Positions 59,469 through 64,000 of a DNA stretch of 64,000 bases are shown here, in pieces. Below the pieces are notes generated by a model, which did not search any database, had not been told where the DNA came from, and saw only the letters and a program-made list of their open reading frames with translations. Numbering within the stretch: the stretch's first letter is position 1; each line of letters begins with the position of its first letter. The stretch covers positions 1 to 64,000 of the forward strand of contig JAJOHG010000061.1 of NCBI GenBank assembly GCA_021029095.1, written 5' to 3'. This DNA is from Phellopilus nigrolimitatus (lineage: Eukaryota > Basidiomycota > Agaricomycetes > Hymenochaetales > Hymenochaetaceae). The position numbers and the translations under genes are program-made.

Positions 59469-59985
59469 AAACTGACCGCATTGATTCACCGGGCAGGTTT
59501 GAGGATTTGGCAATGAGGCCGATCTTTTCATATCGCATTGGTATCTGCCATGTGCCTATACTTGCGTTCTTCTATCACTGTAGAGATGGAAGCAAAATCG
59601 TGACTAGTGTTTATGATCCTGATGAATTTTTGAAATACTTATGTCGAGGAACTAAATTCGACCCGCTTCATCATAATGATGGATTGATCTTCGGATGGTC
59701 AAACCGCAGAGGCGGTCAACCTTGACGCTATTGTTGATTATGTTAGATACAGGTGCAATTCGACGTTCGAAGAGTGTTTCACGAAATCGTTAGCTATTCA
59801 CGCACGAAAGTTTGCGAAGGCGCCGTGAACAAGGGCCAGCCGGACATTGCTGCTTTGACTAGATGGCGCGTTGTGAGGATCGATTGGATTTGGACTTGGC
59901 AAGCGTCAAGCACCATTCTGTTCCAGGGTAGAAGTCGGGTCATGTACATATTCTTACAATATTGGTTACATACTAAATCTGGCAA
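59469..59985. other. flank duplicated from the 13.8-14.0 kb region
   Basis: Resembles, inverted, the sequence just beyond the 3' end of DUF6533 copy 2, so the duplication took in flanking DNA. Ends abruptly at 59985, where the Galpha fragment starts. Confidence 0.45.
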
Positions 59986-60525
59986 TGGCGCACGACGCTG
60001 TCCGTCCACAGCGCGTCGCAGCAGCCCGCGATGATCGCCGTCGACTCCTCCGCGTCGCGCTCCTGCGCCTCCTCGCTAGCGCAGGTGGTCGAGCGCGCTC
60101 TTCCACCCGGTCGACGAGCGCACGTAGAACTCCTGCGGGCGGCGCCCCACCCCCGTGCCGGAAGCGTCGAAGGGCGCGGCGACGGTCGGCGGGCCGCCTG
60201 CGACGGACACGGGCTCCTCCGCGCCGCTGCCGAGGCGCCGCTCGAGGTCCGCCTGGACGCGGCGCAGCGGCGCGAGGCGCAGGCGCAGCAGCTTGTGCGT
60301 CTCGGAGAGCGCGAGGCCCGCGGCGGGCGGCGGCGGCGGCGGCGTCGCGTCGTCGTCGAGGAGGTACGCGCTGGAGGATGAACCGGAGGCGGCGCCGGCG
60401 AGCGCGCTCTGCAGGACGTCGAGGATGAGGTTGACGGAGCGCAGGAGGTTGAGCTGCACGACGGCGCGCCAGGACGCACGCTCCTCCTGCCACGCGTTGC
60501 GCGCGTACGCGAGCTGGAAGTCTGG
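59986..60525 (-). pseudogene. Galpha exon 2 duplicate, inverted and truncated
   Basis: Matches Galpha 54273-54871 in reverse orientation: FQLAYARNAWQEER, LNLLRSVNLILDVLQSALAG, ALSETHKLLRLRLAPLRRVQ and EFYVRSSTGWKSALD. Deletions remove part of the Asp run, much of the Arg/Ser region and the codons around CEDMHALW. It ends at TDSVVR, joined to unrelated DNA at 59985. Exon 1 with the P-loop, and everything after exon 2, is absent; therefore non-functional. Confidence 0.9.
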
Positions 60526-60599
60526 GGCAGCGCACGCAGGGGGTCGGTCAACCAGTCAGTCAGTCAGTCATTCGGGGAGGGCGGGCGGACACGAGACAA

Positions 60600-61915
60600 G
60601 ACACATCACAAACGACAACGGGTTGGCTATTTGTATTCGTGGGAACGCTCAGCGGTTTGCTATCGCGCGCTTGTGCGAAAGCGGCCTAGTCCTGTCCTGC
60701 CGCTGCGAGATGTGCGAGTGCGCGCAGGGGCTTGGCTTAGTACACGCAGATTACAGAGGAGGGCCGCGCGTCGTCTGCCTGCGCCGCCCCCGCCTGCGCT
60801 GGCGAGGCCTCTTATCTAGTAATCAAGAATCGGGCGCGATCCATCTCTGCAGCTCAGAGCTAGTCGTCGGAAATATCTCCGGAGCACATTGGCACGTCAA
60901 ACAACGCTATCAATACAGCAGATATACCCGCTGCCCGCCGACGCACGCCGCCGCCAGGAGTTCTCTCCGGGCGGCCGCATGCACCCCCCGGGGGCGGGCA
61001 GCGCAGCGCGCGCCTTCTCTCGCCCGAAGCGCCACCGGACCACGTGCGCAGCAGCAGCAACGGATCTATTTCCGCTCTGCGCATTGCTCGCCATCGATCC
61101 CCACACGCGCGCCCGCGTCTACGCGCGTCGCTGGACTAGCCGGCTGCCCGATGCCCGATGTCCCGCGCGTCTCATCTCCGCGCTGTCGGGCTGTCCGGCT
61201 GCACTCTAGCCCGCAGCGCGCGCTCTCATGGCGCGCGCGTGCTCTGCTGTCTTTCCCTGCTGGACGTGCGACGCGCCACATATCACCCTGGGTACTTCTC
61301 TCCGCCGGCAGCACAGTGGTGCCGGGCCCGGCCTGGGAGGCCGGCCTTCCCGCCGGTCGCCCGCTATCCACATCCCTGCGATAACTTGCCGGCTTCAACC
61401 ATTCACCCGCCCCGCCGCCGATCCCGGCGACCCTGGCGTTATCCCCAGGCGGCGACGCGCCAAGCCGAGCCAGACGCGTCAGTGTACATGTCTTGCCGAG
61501 CCGGTCTCGACGATAGCGACTGCGGCGCGCGCGATGCGGAAGACGGCGAACTGGCAGTGGGTGCTCGGGATGGGCTTATGTGGGGACATTGTGTCGATGG
61601 CGGATGCGCACTATGGTGGTGGCACGCTGTTGACGCAGGACGGGGCGTTGTGGATCAGCAGCCGGGCCTTCTAAGCTCGAGTGCGCTCCGACCAAACTCG
61701 CGCTCTCAGTGCGCGCAGCCAACCCCTGCAGGCATGTACAGTATATGCTTCCGTGGCACTTCCCTCTAATCGGACGAGCATTGCAGCCATTCACCCGTCA
61801 ATGGGACACACCACCACTCAACGGGACACCCGCCTAAACCGCCCATTTCTCGCCCGTTTTTCCTACTTATTTTTGCGTTTTCGAGCTTCAGTTACATACC
61901 AAAGCACCGTATACC
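60600..61915. repeat. right arm of inverted duplication, non-coding
   Basis: Reverse complement of about 52000-53330, with scattered substitutions and small indels. Keeps the open frame containing NWQWVLGMGLC on the plus strand. Confidence 0.75.
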
Positions 61916-62575
61916 AAGTGTGACCCATCCAGTCTCAGTGTTTTTTCTTCAGCAATGCTCAAAATACCGTCAATGTGTAACTAAAATGATAACTGCCACT
62001 TGGCGTGACACAATACACTCTGTCTTCTGCACACATTTACATTCTACTGTAGTTTGTTCACTTGTCAGCATACTTTGTTTTGAAAAAAAAAAGGGGGGGA
62101 CAAAGTGTGACTGAGTTTGCAATGGCAATTTGGCATCCCTTTGCTCAGCAAATCACTCCTACATCCAGGAGAGTATTTGTTACACTTGCCCCTACTCCTA
62201 CAGTGGCTGTGTTCCCCTTCTCTTCAAGATTAAAATGCAGATCACTTCAGTTGTATAGACAAATTCTGGATCAAGCCAACAAATGCTATCTGCAGGCTGC
62301 CTTGTAACATGCACTTCTCTACTTGTGCACTTTTCCTCCCTTTGCATGAAAGCTTTTGCAATGAGGTCAGTGGCATGACAACCAATGCACAACATGTATG
62401 CTCCAACCAGCTTGCACACTGCAGCAGTTGCCACCCTGGTGCTTTTGTGCTCTGCCAAGGAGCAACAGAGCCTGCCCCAGTGCAAATGTGCTTCAGTGCA
62501 ATGTTGTGGTGCAGCACTATATAAACCTGCCCATTCTGCTGCTTTCAGAGCATCAGAACACAGACCTACTTACAG

Positions 62576-62613
<38 letters not shown>

Positions 62614-62625
62614 AGAACCACAACA
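61916..62625. repeat. upstream part of family unit 4 with promoter and CAA leader
   Basis: TATATAAA at 62518-62525; leader (CAA)n at 62578-62613; start codon at 62626. Nearly the same sequence precedes copies 1-3. Confidence 0.8.
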
Positions 62626-63272
62626 ATGTCAGAAACGTGAGTGCTTCTTATTGGTACCAAAGTCTATTCTGGATGCTTACACCTTTGGCTGCGAGGTGCA
62701 GAATGTTGTCCCAAGATCAGCTTGACAGTTATTCTCTGTACCTCATCTTTGGTGCCAAGTCTCCAGAAAATGGAAACAGGACAATATGGATAGCATGGAG
62801 GACTTCTCACGATAACATTTTGTTCTTCAAGTGCAGCCAAGGGCCCAGAAGCTCAGAGGACTACTTTTCAGTATACAGAGGCAAGGACCCAGGCATGGAA
62901 CTGCACCATGCCTACAGGCTTAGCAAAAACAGACTCACGGAAGGTTATGAAGATAATTTTTTTGCACTCACACAGGATGAGCAGGCTGCAGCCAATAGAA
63001 GATATGAAGCACTGAACAACATGCTCAGTGGCAAGGTGCGCTCCTGTGGCACCAAGCGTGCCACATGCATCATGTGGCTTGCAGCATTGCTCCTTGAGCC
63101 ACTGATCACCTCCAACCTCACACTTGACTGGGACCTAAAGAAGCCCGGGCTTGCAGAGTCAGCTGCAACCCAGCTGTTTGACCATGGGAATTCACCTCAG
63201 ACTGAGCCACGCATCTTCATGCTGTCAGAGGTGGTGAAAGAAAAGGCAAAGAAGGCTTGTATTTTGTCGTAG
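62626..63272 (+). CDS. CaaX-family gene, copy 4 (inverted)
   Basis: Exon 1 62626-62636, intron 62637-62701 (65 nt), exon 2 62702-63272; 193 aa. It reads MSETMLSQDQLDSYSLYLIF, GAKSPENGNRTIWIAWR, a variable centre with FKCSQGPRSSEDYFSVYRGK, then LHHAYRLSKN, CIMWLAALLLEPLITSNLTL, TQLFDHGNSPQTEPRIFMLS and the CaaX box ACILS. It is embedded in the inverted duplication next to the Galpha fragment and is the positional counterpart of copy 3, yet the centres differ strongly. About 12 CAA units in the leader. Function unknown. Confidence 0.75.
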
Positions 63273-63422
63273 CTTAGTGGATTTCAAGCAGTTAGATGAA
63301 GACAAAAATAATAGATTTCATGTTTGACCTGCTGAGTTCTGAGGATAAGAGATCAATCAAGTACATGCACTACAGCTAGTTATACTGCACAGACTGATGA
63401 GAAACAAATGAAAAAACATGAT

Positions 63423-63846
63423 GCACTGCAGGCATCCACTTAGAATCCTCCCATGGCGAGTCGATTAGATGTTTTATTTAATTGTGGCTTTCTTCACACA
63501 TCATAGTTTAACACTTCTGGACATTTTTATCCAGATTGATTTTTAACTTCCTTAAGCCTTTCTCCACACAGTATACTTAAACTTTCTTTTTGCCTTTGTC
63601 CACACAAAAAAGGCTTATCAAAGGGGTGCTTTGACGAAAACATGCCTTTGTTAAGCCTTTCTTGTGTGGACAAAGGTGAAATGGAAGTTAAAGTATATCA
63701 TTCAGAGAAAGGCATAAGAAAGTTAGAAAGTCATTTGGATAAAAGTGTCCAAAAGTGTTAAACTATGATGTGTGAAGAAAGCCACAATTAAATAAAACAT
63801 CTAATTGACTCGCCATGGGGGGATTCTAAGTGGATGCCTGCAGTGA
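63423..63846. repeat. 424-bp palindrome, copy c
   Basis: Follows copy 4 as the other palindromes follow copies 2 and 3. Beyond it (63847-64000) the upstream part of a further unit begins and runs off the window. Confidence 0.9.
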
Positions 63847-64000
63847 AGACACCTATGGGACCTGCGACCTATTGGTAGGATAGTGCATGTGTTTACTGTC
63901 ATTCTTGAGTTCAGTCCAAAATTCTCCTTCACATAATGCCATGTTTATGTTACAGACATAATCTCCTCTCATCATATGAGAAATCAGTGCTGGTCCAGAG

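Overview
The window looks like nuclear DNA of a basidiomycete mushroom-type fungus (Agaricomycetes). The evidence is many short GT-AG introns of about 45-80 bp, a KDZ-class DNA transposon, several DUF6533-type seven-helix membrane proteins, a chromodomain Ty3/Gypsy element, and a Galpha subunit with the long insert common in these fungi. Gene calls rest on reading frames, splice signals and recognised motifs; nothing was searched against a database.

Layout. 1-745 is the 3' end of an F-box/LRR-like gene. 1369-2912 is a mitochondrial-carrier-like gene. 3050-6206 (-) is the TFIIH helicase XPB/SSL2. 7496-9154 (-) is a DUF6533 gene. 10298-12551 (-) is a 14-helix MFS transporter. 12.6-15.2 kb holds duplicated debris and the 3' part of a second DUF6533 gene. 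That gene is split by a 16,961-bp KDZ transposon at 15182-32142, which has an 8-bp target duplication and 473-bp terminal inverted repeats. The KDZ element carries a transposase and two further genes. It was itself invaded by a 1.16-kb TA-flanked element at its left tip and by a 7,153-bp Ty3/Gypsy element with apparently identical LTRs.

The right flank holds the rest of the broken gene, another DUF6533 gene (32839-34746) and a single-pass membrane protein gene with a 15-nt microexon (35418-36657, -). 38.3-44.6 kb is a gene graveyard: pieces of HSP70, RPL24 (twice), a PRP2-like splicing helicase and a PCL-type cyclin, all frame-shifted or truncated.

45.2-52 kb contains three tandem copies, and 61.9-64 kb one inverted copy, of an unrecognised gene family. 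Each has a TATA box, a (CAA)n leader, an 11-nt first exon and a 65-nt intron. The protein is about 180-205 aa, and three of the four copies end in a CaaX motif. Promoter, leader and intron are almost constant while the middle of the protein is highly divergent. Long palindromes separate the units. Between the tandem and inverted copies lie an intact Galpha gene (53963-55903), a degenerate DUF6533 copy (57752-59468) and a broken inverted duplicate of Galpha exon 2 (59986-60525).

How it fits together. The few ordinary genes (carrier, XPB, MFS, the membrane protein, Galpha) sit between zones reshaped by transposition and segmental duplication. The KDZ genes presumably serve that element's mobility. 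The CaaX family is the least explained and most interesting content.
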